A DNA stretch of 64,000 nucleotides from Streptomyces nigrescens (GTDB taxonomy: Bacteria > Actinomycetota > Actinomycetes > Streptomycetales > Streptomycetaceae): the NCBI GenBank assembly GCA_024349765.1, contig AP026073.1, positions 1,426,001-1,490,000 of the forward strand, written 5' to 3'. A model generated the notes under the pieces. It worked only from the letters and a program-made list of their open reading frames with translations. It was not told the DNA's origin and did not search any database. This document shows, in pieces, positions 43,670-54,110 of this stretch. The first letter of the stretch is position 1. Each line of letters starts with the position of its first letter. Made by a program: the position numbers and the translations under genes.

Positions 43670-45079
43670 TTAGATGTCGTAGTAAAGCTCGAACTCGTGC
43701 GGGTGCGGCCGCAGCTGGATCGGGGCGATTTCGTTGGTGCGCTTGTAGTCGATCCAGGTCTCGATCAGGTCGGCGGTGAAGACGCCGCCCTGCTGGAGGT
43801 ACTCGTTGTCCTCTTCCAGGGCGTCGAGGACGGCCGGGAGGGAGGTCGGGACCTGGGGGACGCCCGCGTGCTCCTCGGGGGCGAGCTCGTAGAGGTCCTT
43901 GTCGATCGGCTCGGCCGGCTCGATCTTGTTCTTGACGCCGTCCAGGCCCGCCAGGAGGAGGGCGGAGAAGGCGAGGTACGGGTTCGAGGACGGGTCCGGA
44001 GCGCGGAACTCGACGCGCTTGGCCTTGGGGTTGGAGCCCGTGATCGGGATGCGCATGGCCGCGGAGCGGTTGCGCTGCGAGTAGACCAGGTTGACCGGGG
44101 CCTCGAAGCCGGGGACCAGGCGGTGGTAGGAGTTCACCGTCGGGTTCGTGAAGGCGAGGAGCGAGGGGGCGTGCTTGAGGATGCCGCCGATGTAGTAGCG
44201 GGCGGTGTCCGAGAGGCCCGCGTAGCCCTGCTCGTCGTAGAAGAGGGGCTCGCCGCCCTGCCACAGGGACTGGTGGACGTGCATGCCGGAGCCGTTGTCA
44301 CCGAAGATCGGCTTGGGCATGAAGGTCGCGGTCTTGCCGTTGCGCCAGGCGACGTTCTTCACGATGTACTTGAAGAGCATCAGGTCGTCGGCGGCGGCCA
44401 GCAGCGTGTTGAACTTGTAGTTGATCTCCGCCTGGCCGGCGGTGCCGACCTCGTGGTGCTGGCGCTCGACCTGCAGGCCGGCCTTGTCCAGCTCCAGGGA
44501 GATCTCGGCGCGCAGGTCGGCGAAGTGGTCGACCGGCGGGGCCGGGAAGTAGCCGCCCTTGTAGCGGACCTTGTAACCGCGGTTGTTCTCCTCGGAGCCG
44601 GTGTTCCAGGCGCCGGCCTCGGAGTCGATGTGGTAGAAGGACTCGTTCGACTTGGTCTCGAAACGGACGTTGTCGAAGACGTAGAACTCGGCCTCCGGAC
44701 CGAAGAACGCGGTGTCCGCGATGCCCGTCGAGGCGAGGTAGGCCTCGGCCTTCTTGGCGATGTTGCGCGGGTCACGGCTGTACTGCTCGCCGGTGATCGG
44801 GTCGTGGATGAAGAAGTTGATGTTGACCGTCTTGTCCCGGCGGAACGGGTCCACACGGGCGGTCGACAGGTCGGCGCGCAGAGCCATGTCGGACTCGTGA
44901 ATGGCCTGGAAGCCGCGGATCGAGGAGCCGTCGAAGGCGAGTTCCTCGGCCGGGTCGAACGCCTTCGCCGGGATCGTGAAGTGCTGCATCACACCGGGCA
45001 GGTCGCAGAAGCGGACATCGATGAACTTGACGTCCTCGTCCGCGATGAACTTCTTGGCCTCGTCGGCGTTCTGGAACAT
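43670..45079 (-). CDS. glnA: Glutamine synthetase type I
   Basis: A 469-aa dodecameric enzyme making glutamine from glutamate and ammonia. It has [15 protein letters not shown] near the N-terminus, the FDGSSIRGF loop, [10 protein letters not shown], the ATP-binding [16 protein letters not shown] and [10 protein letters not shown]397 in [13 protein letters not shown] is the adenylylation site, so GlnE control is expected. ATG 45079 has AGGAG upstream. A GlnR box lies about 100 bp upstream. Confidence 0.98.
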   Translation of the reverse strand: MFQNADEAKKFIADEDVKFIDVRFCDLPGVMQHFTIPAKAFDPAEELAFDGSSIRGFQAIHESDMALRADLSTARVDPFRRDKTVNINFFIHDPITGEQYSRDPRNIAKKAEAYLASTGIADTAFFGPEAEFYVFDNVRFETKSNESFYHIDSEAGAWNTGSEENNRGYKVRYKGGYFPAPPVDHFADLRAEISLELDKAGLQVERQHHEVGTAGQAEINYKFNTLLAAADDLMLFKYIVKNVAWRNGKTATFMPKPIFGDNGSGMHVHQSLWQGGEPLFYDEQGYAGLSDTARYYIGGILKHAPSLLAFTNPTVNSYHRLVPGFEAPVNLVYSQRNRSAAMRIPITGSNPKAKRVEFRAPDPSSNPYLAFSALLLAGLDGVKNKIEPAEPIDKDLYELAPEEHAGVPQVPTSLPAVLDALEEDNEYLQQGGVFTADLIETWIDYKRTNEIAPIQLRPHPHEFELYYDI

Positions 45080-45178
45080 CCAACTCCTCCTAGCCCGGTC
45101 ACCGGTCGGCGGACGCGGGATTGCTACTCGGAACGCGACCAGTGCGGTGGCGCGCTCGCCCGACCATAGGCAGGCGGG

Positions 45179-45216
45179 ATTTCCCAAGCATGACCCATTT
45201 GTTTCGCCGAGGTTAA
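45179..45216 (-). promoter_or_regulatory. GlnR box upstream of glnA
   Basis: On the minus strand, four 5-mers with exact 6-bp spacing: TTAAC-n6-GAAAC-n6-GTCAT-n6-GAAAT. This matches the GlnR pattern seen also upstream of glnII. Confidence 0.85.
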
Positions 45217-45373
45217 CCGCCGCGCGGTCCCTTTTACCCCCCAGTGTGCGCCAAAGATGTGGATTGCGTACGGGGTGGTGAGGCCGGGTTTCCGTTGCCG
45301 CTACCGGCTCGTCGCCTGCGCGGATACCGGCCCTCGCGGAAGGGAACGTATGCGGTCGCAGTACCGTGGACGG

Positions 45374-45841
45374 GTGGACAACAGGCAAGCAATCGGATCG
45401 TGGATCTCCGGGCCCCGCGCGGCAGCCGAGGACATGGGCGTCGAATTCGGATACCGCGGCCAGCGGCTCGGGCTGCCGGAGGAGGGCCCGGGGGCGCTCG
45501 CCCGCCCCGGCCGCCGGTTCGCCGCGCTCTTCATCGACTGGGCGCTGTGCCTGCTGATCGCCTACGGGCTGCTCAGCGGCGGCCGGGCGCAGTCGGCGAG
45601 CAACTGGGCACTGGTGGTCTTCGCGGTGCTCAGCGTGCTGACGGTCGGCACGGTCGGCTTCACGCCGGGCAAGCGGCTGCTGGGCCTGCGGGTGATCGCC
45701 GAGGGCGGCGGTCGGATCTCGCTGCCGCGGGTGGTGCTGCGGACCCTGCTGCTCGTCCTCGTCATCCCTGCCGTCGTCTGGGACCGGGACGGCCGCGGGC
45801 TGCACGACCGCGTGGCGCGCGCCGTCCAGGTCCGGATCTAG
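45374..45841 (+). CDS. RDD-family membrane protein
   Basis: A 155-aa protein. The RDD signature is [20 protein letters not shown] (R..D), followed by hydrophobic segments LLIAYGLL and [29 protein letters not shown], then [11 protein letters not shown]. The function of RDD proteins is uncertain (possible ion transport). GTG 45374 ([20 protein letters not shown]) is chosen because this N-terminus looks conserved; ATG 45350 is an alternative. It is divergent from glnA. Confidence 0.87.
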   Translation: MDNRQAIGSWISGPRAAAEDMGVEFGYRGQRLGLPEEGPGALARPGRRFAALFIDWALCLLIAYGLLSGGRAQSASNWALVVFAVLSVLTVGTVGFTPGKRLLGLRVIAEGGGRISLPRVVLRTLLLVLVIPAVVWDRDGRGLHDRVARAVQVRI

Positions 45842-45875
45842 TCGCCCGGATCGCCTGACCAACGGGTCATGACCA

Positions 45876-45918
45876 ACGGGTGGGGCCCGGGACCGTCGCG
45901 GTCCCGGGCCCCACCCGT
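45876..45918. terminator. Bidirectional terminator between RDD and DUF4191 genes
   Basis: ACGGGTGGGGCCCGGGACC (45876-45894) pairs perfectly over 19 bp with the arm at 45900-45918 around GTCGC. It lies between convergent genes. Confidence 0.9.
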
Positions 45919-45937
45919 GTCGGATCAGGGTCGGTGC

Positions 45938-46648
45938 TCAGCGCGCCTTGCCGCCGCCCTTGGGCATCCGCATGCCCTTAGGCATCGGGCCCTTCGGTAC
46001 GGGCATGTTGCTCATCAGGTCGCCCAGCGCACGCAGCCGGTCGTTGACCGCGGTGACCTGGGCACCGGGGAGGACCCGGGGCAGCTTCAGCAGGGTCGTG
46101 CGGAGCTTCTTCAGCGGGACCTGGCCCTCGCCGTCACCCACCACGATGTCGTGCACCGGGGCGTCGGCGACGGTGCGCGCCATCCGCTTCTTCTCGGCGG
46201 CCAGCAGGCCGCGCAGACGGTTCGGGTTGCCCTCGCCGACCAGCACGATGCCGGCCTTGCCGACCGCGCGGTGCACGACGTCCTGGTTGCGGTTCATGGC
46301 CACCGCGGGGGTGACCGTCCAGCCGCGCCCGACGTTGTCCAGTACCGCGGCCGCCGCACCGGGCTGGCCTTCCATCTGCCCGAAGGCCGCGCGCTCGGCA
46401 CGGCGTCCGAAGATGATCGCCATCGCCAGGAAGGCCAGGACGAAGCCCAGGATTCCGGCGTAGACGGGGTGGCCGATCGCGAAGCCGATGGCAAGGAGGA
46501 CGCCGAATACGACGATGCCTACGCCAGCGACGACAAGACCGACCTTGGAGTCGACCCGACGGGTCATCTTGTAGGTCAGGGCGATCTGCTTCAGCCGCCC
46601 GGGGTTCTCAGCGCCGGCAGCGCCGTTGGAGTGTGCCTTCCTCGCCAT
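45938..46648 (-). CDS. DUF4191 membrane protein
   Basis: A 236-aa protein conserved next to lipA in actinobacteria. Two adjacent transmembrane helices (VGLVVAGVGIVVFGVLLAIG and YAGILGFVLAFLAMAIIFG) are followed by a soluble domain (ERAAFGQMEGQPGAAAAVLD; WTVTPAVAMNRNQDVVHR; KAGIVLVGEG) and a Met/Pro/Lys-rich tail (MPVPKGPMPKGMRMPKGGGK). The function is unknown. ATG 46648. Confidence 0.88.
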   Translation of the reverse strand: MARKAHSNGAAGAENPGRLKQIALTYKMTRRVDSKVGLVVAGVGIVVFGVLLAIGFAIGHPVYAGILGFVLAFLAMAIIFGRRAERAAFGQMEGQPGAAAAVLDNVGRGWTVTPAVAMNRNQDVVHRAVGKAGIVLVGEGNPNRLRGLLAAEKKRMARTVADAPVHDIVVGDGEGQVPLKKLRTTLLKLPRVLPGAQVTAVNDRLRALGDLMSNMPVPKGPMPKGMRMPKGGGKAR

Positions 46649-46658
46649 ACAGCGAAGT

Positions 46659-46877
46659 TTACGTGGCGTGCGGGCGGCGGGTCGCCGCGGCCTCCAGTAC
46701 GTACGCCGCCTCGTGGCGGTCCTTGGCGCGGCGGCGGTCCTCCAGGACCGACGTCCAGGCGTTGCGGCGGGCGGTGCGCTGGCCGCCCCGCATCAGGACG
46801 GCCTCGACGGCACGCAGAGCACCGGTGACGGAGGGAAGGGGGCGGGCGGGGGTGGCGCGGAGCGGCGCGGCCTGCAT
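46659..46877 (-). CDS. Small conserved hypothetical protein beside DUF4191
   Basis: A 72-aa basic protein starting at ATG 46877 (MQAAPLRATPARPLPSVTGA) and continuing LRAVEAVLMRGGQRTARRNA and WTSVLEDRRRAKDRHEAAYV. GAGGGAG lies about 10 nt upstream. It sits 10 bp before the DUF4191 gene on the same strand, a conserved arrangement as far as I recall. The function is unknown. Confidence 0.65.
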   Translation of the reverse strand: MQAAPLRATPARPLPSVTGALRAVEAVLMRGGQRTARRNAWTSVLEDRRRAKDRHEAAYVLEAAATRRPHAT

Positions 46878-47000
46878 GGTCAATGACTCCCTCTGGCAGT
46901 TCGGGAAAGCTGGAGTGGTGTGGGAGCGGTGCGTGCATCCATCGTCACTCAACGGTGTTACCAACGGATGACCTGCCGGTCAAACACCAATGAAACGTTG

Positions 47001-47046
47001 ACGCGGCCCGCCACGCCCCCTGTCCTGAGGGGAGTGCGGGCCGCGT
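47001..47046 (-). terminator. Hairpin behind lipA
   Basis: ACGCGGCCCGC (47001-47011) pairs with GCGGGCCGCGT (47036-47046). The 24-nt loop holds a small CCCC/GGGG stem. It lies about 57 bp after the lipA stop. Confidence 0.7.
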
Positions 47047-47102
47047 GGTTCCAGCATGTGCCACATTTCACAAGACGGCGCGCCGGGGAGGGCCGGCCGG
47101 GT

Positions 47103-48053
47103 TCAGACCGCCTGACTGGACGCCTCGACCTCGCGCCGCTCGATGGCCTGCTGGTAAAGGCGGCCGGCGCGGTACGAGGAGCGGACCAGCGGGCCGGACA
47201 TGACGCCCGCGTACCCGATCTCCTCGGCCTCCTCCTTGAGCTCCACGAACTCGGCCGGCTTGACCCACCGCTCGATGGGGTGGTGCCGGACCGACGGGCG
47301 CAGGTACTGGGTGATCGTGATCAGCTCGCAGCCCGCGTCGTACAGGTCCTGGAGCGCCTGGCTGATCTCCTCGCGCTCCTCGCCCATGCCCAGGATCAGG
47401 TTGGACTTGGTGACCAGGCCGGCCTCGCGGGCCTTGGTGATCACCTCCAGCGACCGCTCGTAACGGAAGCCGGGGCGGATCCGCTTGAAGATCCGCGGGA
47501 CCGTCTCGACGTTGTGGGCCAGCACCTCCGGGCGGGAGGAGAAGACCTCGGCGAGCTGCTCGGGGACCGCGTTGAAGTCCGGGATCAGCAGCTCGACGCC
47601 GGTGCCGGGCATCGCGGCGTGGATCTGCCGGACGGTCTCGGCGTACAGCCAGGCGCCGCCGTCCTCCAGGTCGTCGCGCGCGACGCCGGTGATCGTGGCG
47701 TACTTCAGGCCCATGGTCTGCACGGACTCGGCGACCCGGCGCGGCTCGTCGCGGTCCAGTTCCTTGGGCTTGCCGGTGTCGATCTGGCAGAAGTCGCAGC
47801 GGCGGGTGCACTGCTCACCGCCGATGAGGAACGTCGCCTCGCGGTCCTCCCAGCATTCGAAAATGTTGGGGCAGCCCGCCTCCTGGCAGACCGTGTGCAG
47901 GCCCTCGCTCTTGACCAGGCCCTGGAGGTGGTTGTACTCGGGACCCATTTTCGCCCGGGTCTTGATCCACTCGGGCTTGCGCTCGATGGGGGTCTGGCTG
48001 TTCCGGACCTCCAGGCGCAGCATCTTGCGTCCGTCGGGTGCGACTGCGGACAC
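47103..48053 (-). CDS. lipA: Lipoyl synthase
   Basis: A 316-aa radical SAM enzyme that inserts two sulfurs into octanoyl groups on E2/GcvH proteins. Auxiliary-cluster cysteines are C56, C61 and C67 in [13 protein letters not shown]. The radical SAM cluster is C82, C86 and C89 in [28 protein letters not shown] and MLGLGE-type [12 protein letters not shown] are present. The start is GTG 48053. It works with lipB just upstream and serves the E2 protein at the end of the window. Confidence 0.97.
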   Translation of the reverse strand: MSAVAPDGRKMLRLEVRNSQTPIERKPEWIKTRAKMGPEYNHLQGLVKSEGLHTVCQEAGCPNIFECWEDREATFLIGGEQCTRRCDFCQIDTGKPKELDRDEPRRVAESVQTMGLKYATITGVARDDLEDGGAWLYAETVRQIHAAMPGTGVELLIPDFNAVPEQLAEVFSSRPEVLAHNVETVPRIFKRIRPGFRYERSLEVITKAREAGLVTKSNLILGMGEEREEISQALQDLYDAGCELITITQYLRPSVRHHPIERWVKPAEFVELKEEAEEIGYAGVMSGPLVRSSYRAGRLYQQAIERREVEASSQAV

Positions 48054-48164
48054 GACCGGCTCCCTACAACTTCGTTTCTTCGGCGCACACCAGGGTACGC
48101 CCGATAATTCGCACGTCTATACGTGCATGGCAACCCCGGGTCGCAGGGTCGCATTCCCGCACTG

Positions 48165-48237
48165 CCGGGCGGTCGGACCGTCCCGTACCGCCGGGCGGTC
48201 GGACCGTCCCGTACCGCCGGGCGGTCAGACCGCCCGG
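48165..48237. repeat. 26-bp tandem repeat at the lipA-lipB junction
   Basis: Two identical 26-bp units (48165-48190 and 48191-48216, beginning CCGGGCGGTCGGACCG) are followed by a diverged partial third copy (48217-48237) that contains the lipB stop codon. Each unit has an internal GGTC/GACC dyad. It looks like duplication of the 3' end of lipB into the spacer. Confidence 0.85.
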
Positions 48238-49052
48238 GGCAGCAGCTCGGCGTTCTCCAGGATGTCGCGCAGATGCTTCTCCACCACGGGCAGCACCTCG
48301 GCGATGGTGATCTCCCGGCCCAGCTCACCGGCGAGCGAGGCCACCCCCGCGTCCCGGATGCCGCACGGCACGATCTTGTCGAACGAGGTGTTGTCCGGGT
48401 TCACGTTCAGCGCGAAGCCGTGCATCGTGACGCCCTTGGCGACGCGGATGCCGATCGCGGCGAGCTTGCGGTCCTCCCGGCGCTGGCCGGCGTTGGACGG
48501 CGCGTACTCCGGGCCGTTCAGCCGCGGGTCGAACAGCTCGTCCGCCAGCCGCGGGTCGAAGTCCAGGTTCAGCCCGCCCAGGGCCGGCCGCTCCTCCACG
48601 GGGTCGCCCAGCACCCACACCCCGCTGCGGCCCTCGACCCGGCTGCCCTCGACGCCGAACTCGGCGCAGGCCCGGATCAGCGCCTCTTCCAGGCGGCGCA
48701 CATGCGCGACGACGTCCACCGGGCGTGGCAGCTTCTGGATGGGGTAGCCGACCAGCTGGCCGGGGCCGTGCCAGGTGATCTTCCCGCCGCGGTCCACGTC
48801 GACGACCGGCGTCCCGTCCAGGGGGCGCTCGTCGTCGGACGTGCGCCGGCCCGCGGTGTAGACGGGCAGGTGCTCCAGCAGCAGACAGGTGTCGGGCACC
48901 TCGTCCGCGAACCGGGCCGCGTGGATCCGGCGCTGCTCCTGCCAGGCCGACTCGTAGTCGACCGCGTCGGCCCCGAAGCCCAGGTGGACAAAGCGCATCC
49001 CCTCGGGTGCGGGGGTCTCCCCCCGAGAGATCGCAGTCACGGCAGCTCCCAT
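48225..49052 (-). CDS. lipB: Octanoyltransferase (lipoate protein ligase B)
   Basis: A 275-aa enzyme moving octanoyl groups from acyl carrier protein to lipoyl domains. Motifs are [51 protein letters not shown] (with the Lys) and the catalytic Cys in [17 protein letters not shown] 49052 has AGAGG at 6 nt. The internal ATG 48998 (MRFVHLGFG) matches the usual N-terminus of the family, but its GAGGGG touches the ATG. The stop lies inside the tandem repeat. Confidence 0.93.
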   Translation of the reverse strand: MGAAVTAISRGETPAPEGMRFVHLGFGADAVDYESAWQEQRRIHAARFADEVPDTCLLLEHLPVYTAGRRTSDDERPLDGTPVVDVDRGGKITWHGPGQLVGYPIQKLPRPVDVVAHVRRLEEALIRACAEFGVEGSRVEGRSGVWVLGDPVEERPALGGLNLDFDPRLADELFDPRLNGPEYAPSNAGQRREDRKLAAIGIRVAKGVTMHGFALNVNPDNTSFDKIVPCGIRDAGVASLAGELGREITIAEVLPVVEKHLRDILENAELLPRAV

Positions 49053-49334
49053 CCGAACCTCTGTTGCACTGTGCGGCAACGTTGATGCCTTTCGATGCGT
49101 TCGCGCCCCCAGCAACTGTACGGCGGCCGGATCCGGTCCCCGCAGGCGGCCGGTGTGCCCACCCGCAACCGCAGTCCCGCCCCTGCTCACACGATCGGAT
49201 GAACGCGGGACGCAGGCCGCGAGAACGGCACCGAAGGCCGTTACATTCACGCCGTTCCACGAGGGCGATGAGCATGCCGGACGGGTCGGCCGAACCGGCC
49301 GCCCGGCCCAGCAGGCAGGAGACCGGTAAAGCTG

Positions 49335-50819
49335 ATGACGGACCGACCCGCACACACTCCCAACCGACAGCTCGCCGCGCTCATCGCCGAGGCGGGCTTT
49401 TCCAACGCCGGTCTGGCCAGACGGGTTGACCAACTCGGCATCGAGCACGGCCTCGACCTCCGCTACGACAAGACCTCGGTCACCCGCTGGCTGCGCGGCC
49501 AGCAGCCCCGGGGCACCACCCCCGCGCTGATCGCCGAGGTCTTCACCCGACGGCTCGGGCGCCGGCTGTCCGCCCAGGACCTCGGCCTGGACGCCTGTGC
49601 GCCGGTGTACGCCGGGCTGGAGTTCGCCGCGAGCCCCAGCGAGGCGGTGGACATCGTCAGCGGGCTGTGGCGCAAGGACTCCGGCAGTCACGCCGAACTC
49701 CGCAAGATCGCCTTCACCCCGGCCGGGCTCGTGGTGCCCAGCCGCGACTGGCTGATCGGGCGGCCCGACGACCGGGTGGCCCGCGGCGAGCCGGCCACCG
49801 GCGAGGGCGCGGCGGCGGTCGCGGGCGAGAACACGGCCCGGGTCCCCGTCCAGGGCGGCCGGCCCGCGGTGCCCCGGCAGCGCCGGACCGCCGACCGGGT
49901 CGACCGCACCCAGGGCTCCAAGGTCACCTCCGGCGACATCGCCGCCCTGCGCTCGGTCGGCGAGCTGTTCCGGGCGCTGGACCACGCCTACGGCGGCGGC
50001 CACGCCCGGCAGGCCCTGGTGCGCTACCTGGAGCACGAGGCCGAGCCGATGCTGCGCGGCACCTACGGCGAGGCCACCGGCCGCCGGCTGTTCGCGGCGG
50101 TCGCCGATCTGACCCGGCTCGCGGGCTGGACCTCGTACGACATCGCCGCGCACGGCCTGGCGCAGCGGTACTTCGTCCAGGCCCTGCGGCTGGCCCAGGC
50201 GGCCGGCGACCGGGCGTACGGCTCCTACGTCCTGGTGACGATGAGCCGGCAGGCCGTCTATCTGGGGCACGGCAGGGAGGCCGTCCAGCTGGCGCGCGTC
50301 GCCCAGCAGGGGATCGGCAGCGGTGCGCCGCCCGCCGTCCAGGCGCTGCTGCACTCCGCGGAGGCCCGCGGGCACGGCGTGCTGGGCGAGGTCCGGGCCT
50401 GCACGGCGGCGCTGGCCCGCGCGGAGCGGGCGCTGGAGACCTCCCGCCCCGGGGACGACACCCCGTACTGGGCCCGTTTCTTCGACGAGGCCCAGCTCGC
50501 CGACGAACTGGCGCACTGCCACCGCGATCTCCAGCAGTACCGCGCGGCCTCCCAGCACGCCGAGCGCTCCCTGCAGCTGCGCGCCGCCGGGTTCGCCCGC
50601 AGCCGGCTGTTCTGCCGGGTGGTGCTGGCGACCGCGCGGCTGGGCCTGGGCGAGCTGGAGCAGGCCTGCACGCTCGGCGCCGAGGCGGCGCTCCAGGCGT
50701 CCGAGATGCGGTCGGTGCGTGCCCATGAGTACGTCAGGGAGTTCGAGCGCCGCCTGGAGCCGTACCGGGACGCTGCGCCGGTGCGCGGCTACCGCGAGCG
50801 GGTCGCCGCGCTGGGCTGA
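49335..50819 (+). CDS. TPR-containing transcriptional regulator (NsdA-like)
   Basis: A 494-aa regulator. The N-terminal DNA-binding part ([20 protein letters not shown], then [20 protein letters not shown]) is followed from about residue 200 by helical TPR-like repeats ([68 protein letters not shown]). This layout resembles Streptomyces NsdA-type negative regulators of development and antibiotic production. It is divergent from lipB. Confidence 0.82.
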   Translation: MTDRPAHTPNRQLAALIAEAGFSNAGLARRVDQLGIEHGLDLRYDKTSVTRWLRGQQPRGTTPALIAEVFTRRLGRRLSAQDLGLDACAPVYAGLEFAASPSEAVDIVSGLWRKDSGSHAELRKIAFTPAGLVVPSRDWLIGRPDDRVARGEPATGEGAAAVAGENTARVPVQGGRPAVPRQRRTADRVDRTQGSKVTSGDIAALRSVGELFRALDHAYGGGHARQALVRYLEHEAEPMLRGTYGEATGRRLFAAVADLTRLAGWTSYDIAAHGLAQRYFVQALRLAQAAGDRAYGSYVLVTMSRQAVYLGHGREAVQLARVAQQGIGSGAPPAVQALLHSAEARGHGVLGEVRACTAALARAERALETSRPGDDTPYWARFFDEAQLADELAHCHRDLQQYRAASQHAERSLQLRAAGFARSRLFCRVVLATARLGLGELEQACTLGAEAALQASEMRSVRAHEYVREFERRLEPYRDAAPVRGYRERVAALG

Positions 50820-50876
50820 GCAGCCGCGCGGGGGAGCCGGGCCGGGCGGTGTGCCGGACCCGGCCGGCCCCGGTGG

Positions 50877-52163
50877 TCAGGCCGCCGGGCGCAGGACGTC
50901 CGGTTCCGCGGTGAGGGCCGGCAGCCCGAAGTCCGTCAACAGGGCGCGGGCCGCCCGACGGCCCGAGTTCAGCGCGCCCTGGAGCGTGCCGGCGTCGCGG
51001 TGGTCGCCGCAGACGTAGAGCCCGGACAGCACCCGTACCGGCCGCTGCGGATCGTGCGGGGCCGGCATCGCCGGGACCGCGTACGGGTCGTGATGGCCGG
51101 TCAGCAGCTCCCAGTCGTCGGTGTGCGCCCCGTAGAGCCGGTCCAGCTGGGGCCGGACGGTCTTGTCGAGGACGGACAGCGGCAGCGCCGCCGCGGCGCC
51201 GAGCACGGTCGTGGTGATCAGCGACCGGCCGGGCGGCGTACGGGACGGGTCGACCGCCCCGGCGCGGAAGGTGCAGGCGACCGGCCCGTCCACCGGCAGG
51301 ATCGCCGCGGTGGCCTCCCGGGCCGGCCCGCCGCGGCCGCCCGCACCGGCCGGGGCGGTGTGGTGCAGCACCGTCACCGGGTGGAAGGCGGGCACCCGCA
51401 GGCCCGGCAGCAGTTCGGCGGCGTCCCGCGCACCGGTGGCCAGCAGGACCGCCCGGCAGGGGATCCGGCCGTGCTCGGCGGTGCTGACGCCCGTGGTGGA
51501 GACCGAGGTGACCTGGACGGACGTGCGGACGGTGCCCGGCGGCAGGCCGGCCGCGAGCAGGTCGGGGACGGCCGAGGCGCCGCCGGCCGGCAGCCACAGC
51601 CGGCCGGCGTCCGCGTAGGCGCGCAGCGCGATCGCGGCCCCCCGGCTGGAGCCGCGCAGCCGCGGATCGCAGAGCAGCATGCCCAGCAGCGGCCGCAGGA
51701 AGACGTCCGGGGCGCGGGGCGGGAAGGTGGGCCGGGTCGCCAGCGCGTCCTGGATCGGGCGGTCGGCGCGCGCGAGGGCGCGCGCCGCGGAGAGTGCGCC
51801 CCTTGTGCTCCGGGAGCCGCCGATGTGCTGCGCCCGCTGGCCGTTGTGGACGCTCAGCACGGGGGCGAACGGACGGAGCGTCAGATCTCCGAGGCCCGGC
51901 GTGCGGCGCAGTTCGGCGGCGGAGACGGCCAGCGGTCGGCCGCAGCGGTCCAGCCGGAAGCCGTCGAGCCGGTCGGTGGCGGAGCGGCCGCCGATCCGCG
52001 CCGCGGCCTCCAGGACCGTGACCGACACCCCGGCGCCGGTCAGGTGGCGGGCGGCGGCCAGACCGGCCGGGCCGGCCCCCACGATGACGACGTCCACGGT
52101 CGATGCGGTACGCAGCACATGGCCTCCCGAGGTCGGTCCCAGCGGCGGTGCACGCATTGTCAT
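50877..52163 (-). CDS. FAD-dependent oxidoreductase (amine oxidase/protoporphyrinogen oxidase fold)
   Basis: A 428-aa flavoprotein. FAD binding at [20 protein letters not shown] (from about residue 24) and EAAARIGGRSATDRLDGFRL; the C-terminal FAD motif is GLYVCGDHRDAGTLQGALNS followed by GRRAARALL. The substrate is not known. ATG 52163; ATG 52157 is close by. The gene stands alone between the TPR regulator and an epimerase. Confidence 0.88.
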   Translation of the reverse strand: MTMRAPPLGPTSGGHVLRTASTVDVVIVGAGPAGLAAARHLTGAGVSVTVLEAAARIGGRSATDRLDGFRLDRCGRPLAVSAAELRRTPGLGDLTLRPFAPVLSVHNGQRAQHIGGSRSTRGALSAARALARADRPIQDALATRPTFPPRAPDVFLRPLLGMLLCDPRLRGSSRGAAIALRAYADAGRLWLPAGGASAVPDLLAAGLPPGTVRTSVQVTSVSTTGVSTAEHGRIPCRAVLLATGARDAAELLPGLRVPAFHPVTVLHHTAPAGAGGRGGPAREATAAILPVDGPVACTFRAGAVDPSRTPPGRSLITTTVLGAAAALPLSVLDKTVRPQLDRLYGAHTDDWELLTGHHDPYAVPAMPAPHDPQRPVRVLSGLYVCGDHRDAGTLQGALNSGRRAARALLTDFGLPALTAEPDVLRPAA

Positions 52164-52328
52164 GCCCTCTGAGGCCGCGGGGAATGCCGAGTGGTGTGTG
52201 CGGAAAGGTAGGGAGCCGCCGGCGTGTACGACAGGGGGCGTCCGGGGCGCGTCGAAGCGTCCTTCGTCACGGTTTGCCGGCGGCCGCGGGCGTCTATCGG
52301 GGCTGGACGGGGCCCGGCCGGGCCGTCC

Positions 52329-53219
52329 TCAGTCGATCGCCGCCCGGACCGCCTCGACGATCCGCGGGTGCGTGAAGGTGAACCCGGACTCCAGCAGCCG
52401 CTTCGGCACCACCCGCTGGCTGCCCAGCACGTCCTCGGCGAACTCACCGAGGACGACCCGCAGCACCGGCGCCGGCACCGAGAACAGCGTGGGCCGGTGC
52501 AGCAGCCGGCCCATCACGGCGGTGACCTCCCGGTTGGTCACCGGTTCCGGCGCGGTGAGGTTGACCGGCCCGGTCAGCTCCTCGCTGGTCAGGAGGTGGC
52601 GGAGCGCCGCGATGTGGTCGTGCAGGGAGATGAAGCTCCAGTACTGGCTGCCGTCGCCGAGCCGCCCGCCCAGACCGAGCCGGAAGACCGGGAAGAGCCG
52701 CCCCCAGGCACCGCCCGAGCGCGCCACGACCAGGCCGGTGCGGGCGAAGACGGTGCGGATGCCGGCGTCCCGGGCCGGCCGCGCGGCGGCCTCCCAGTCC
52801 ACGCACACCTCCGGCAGGAAGCCGTGACCGGCCGGCGCGCTCTCGTCCGTCCGCCGGTCCCCGGTGTCGCCGTAGTAGCCGATCGCGCTGCCCGAGACGA
52901 AGACCCGCGGCGGGACGTCCATCGAGGCGAGCGCCTCCGCCAGGGCCCGGGTGCCGAGTACCCGGCTGTCGCGGATCTGCTGCTTGTACGCGGCGGTCCA
53001 GCGGTGGTCGCCGACGCCCGCGCCCGCGAGGTGGACCACCGCCTCGCAGCCGGTCAGCCCCGCGGTGTCCACCTGCTGCCGCGCGGGGTCCCAGCGCACC
53101 TCGTCGGCGGCCGCCGGGGCGCGCCGTACGAGCCGGACGACGTCGTGGCCGTCCGTGCGCAGGGACCGTACGAGGGCCGTGCCGATGAGTCCGGTCGAGC
53201 CGGTGATCGCGATCCGCAT
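52329..53219 (-). CDS. TIGR01777-type NAD(P)-dependent epimerase/SDR39U1-like protein
   Basis: A 296-aa extended SDR. The Rossmann motif is MRIAITGSTGLIGTALVRSL. Then come AVVHLAGAGVGDHRWTAAYK, RVFVSGSAIGYYGDTG, HGFLPEVCVDWEAAARPARD and VNLTAPEPVTNREVTAVMGR, all family hallmarks. The C-terminal DUF1731 part is FSVPAPVLRVVLGEFAEDVL. It is often found near lipoate genes in actinobacteria. The physiological substrate is unknown. Confidence 0.9.
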   Translation of the reverse strand: MRIAITGSTGLIGTALVRSLRTDGHDVVRLVRRAPAAADEVRWDPARQQVDTAGLTGCEAVVHLAGAGVGDHRWTAAYKQQIRDSRVLGTRALAEALASMDVPPRVFVSGSAIGYYGDTGDRRTDESAPAGHGFLPEVCVDWEAAARPARDAGIRTVFARTGLVVARSGGAWGRLFPVFRLGLGGRLGDGSQYWSFISLHDHIAALRHLLTSEELTGPVNLTAPEPVTNREVTAVMGRLLHRPTLFSVPAPVLRVVLGEFAEDVLGSQRVVPKRLLESGFTFTHPRIVEAVRAAID

Positions 53220-53283
53220 GCGCCCATACTGCCTGGTGCCCGGCGCCCGGCGACGACAACTGCCCGGTGCGAGGCCCGAGTCT

Positions 53284-53802
53284 CTATGGCCGGAAACGGT
53301 CCCAGAGGAGGGGGAAGCGCTCGGCCAGCGTCTCGTCGTCGTCGAAGTCGACGTACGTGCCGAGCGGTTCGCGGGGCGGCGGGGGCAGCTCCAGGTCCGG
53401 CATCGACCCGCCGGTCATCTGCTCGTACGCCTCGTCGGCCGCGTACCCCACCTCCTCGGCGTCCCCGTCGACCGACTCGTCGAAGTCGTCGAGGAGCTCG
53501 GCGAGCTGGTCCGGGTCGTGCACCCCGCCCTCGAAGACCTCCCGGCCCTGGGCGATCAGCCAGCAGCGGAAGTAGTCGAACGCGTCGTCGCTGCAGCCGT
53601 CCAGCAGGACCGCGGCCGCCGCCCACAGGTCCCAGGTGTACGCCCGGTTGTAGCGGGACTCGAAGTGGCGGGCGAAGTCCACGACGGCGTCCGGGTCGCG
53701 CCTGAGCAGCCGCTCGACCAGCGCGTCGGCCTGCTCCTCGGGATCGCCCTCGGCCGCCTCGCGCGAGTCGTCGATCAGCTCCCAGAACTCCGTCTCGTCC
53801 AT
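53284..53802 (-). CDS. DUF4240 protein
   Basis: A 172-aa acidic protein: MDETEFWELIDDSREAAEGD at the N-terminus, then LDGCSDDAFDYFRCWLIAQG and REVFEGGVHDPD, which fit DUF4240. ATG 53802 has GGAG at 5 nt; a GTG one codon upstream is in frame. The function is unknown. Confidence 0.85.
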   Translation of the reverse strand: MDETEFWELIDDSREAAEGDPEEQADALVERLLRRDPDAVVDFARHFESRYNRAYTWDLWAAAAVLLDGCSDDAFDYFRCWLIAQGREVFEGGVHDPDQLAELLDDFDESVDGDAEEVGYAADEAYEQMTGGSMPDLELPPPPREPLGTYVDFDDDETLAERFPLLWDRFRP

Positions 53803-53805
53803 CAC

Positions 53806-54110
53806 CGCTCCAGCATCTGCCCTGCCGGGGGGTGCCGCATGCGGAGTACCCCGGATGCTGCCGTGCCGCCGTCCGGCCCGGACCGGGGTCGGGCGCGGCC
53901 CGCCGGCCGGGGCGGAGAACGGGAGATGAGCAGGCAGGGAGCGTCAGGACGGGCGGGCCGGGCGCGGGCGGTGGCCGGGGGCGTGCGGGCCGGGCGGGCC
54001 GCCGGGTGACCGCCCCAAGAATCACTCGTTGGAAGGCGTGCAACAACCAAACGACGGCATATACGGCATAGTCGGTAAATCTGCCAATTCCTGAAGGGCT
54101 GTTTCAGGCC
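53806..54110. other. Spacer without a supported gene
   Basis: This 305-bp gap between divergent genes has an AT-richer stretch (54030-54090, containing CGGCATATACGGCATAG) that is probably the promoter of the sigma-like gene. The two CGGCATA copies there are 10 bp apart. Short ORFs in the GC-rich left part look like noise. Confidence 0.5.

Noticed and set aside
53832-54071. Small ORF in the spacer before the second sigma-like gene
   Set aside because: Gly/Arg-rich composition typical of random GC-rich frames and no recognisable family.
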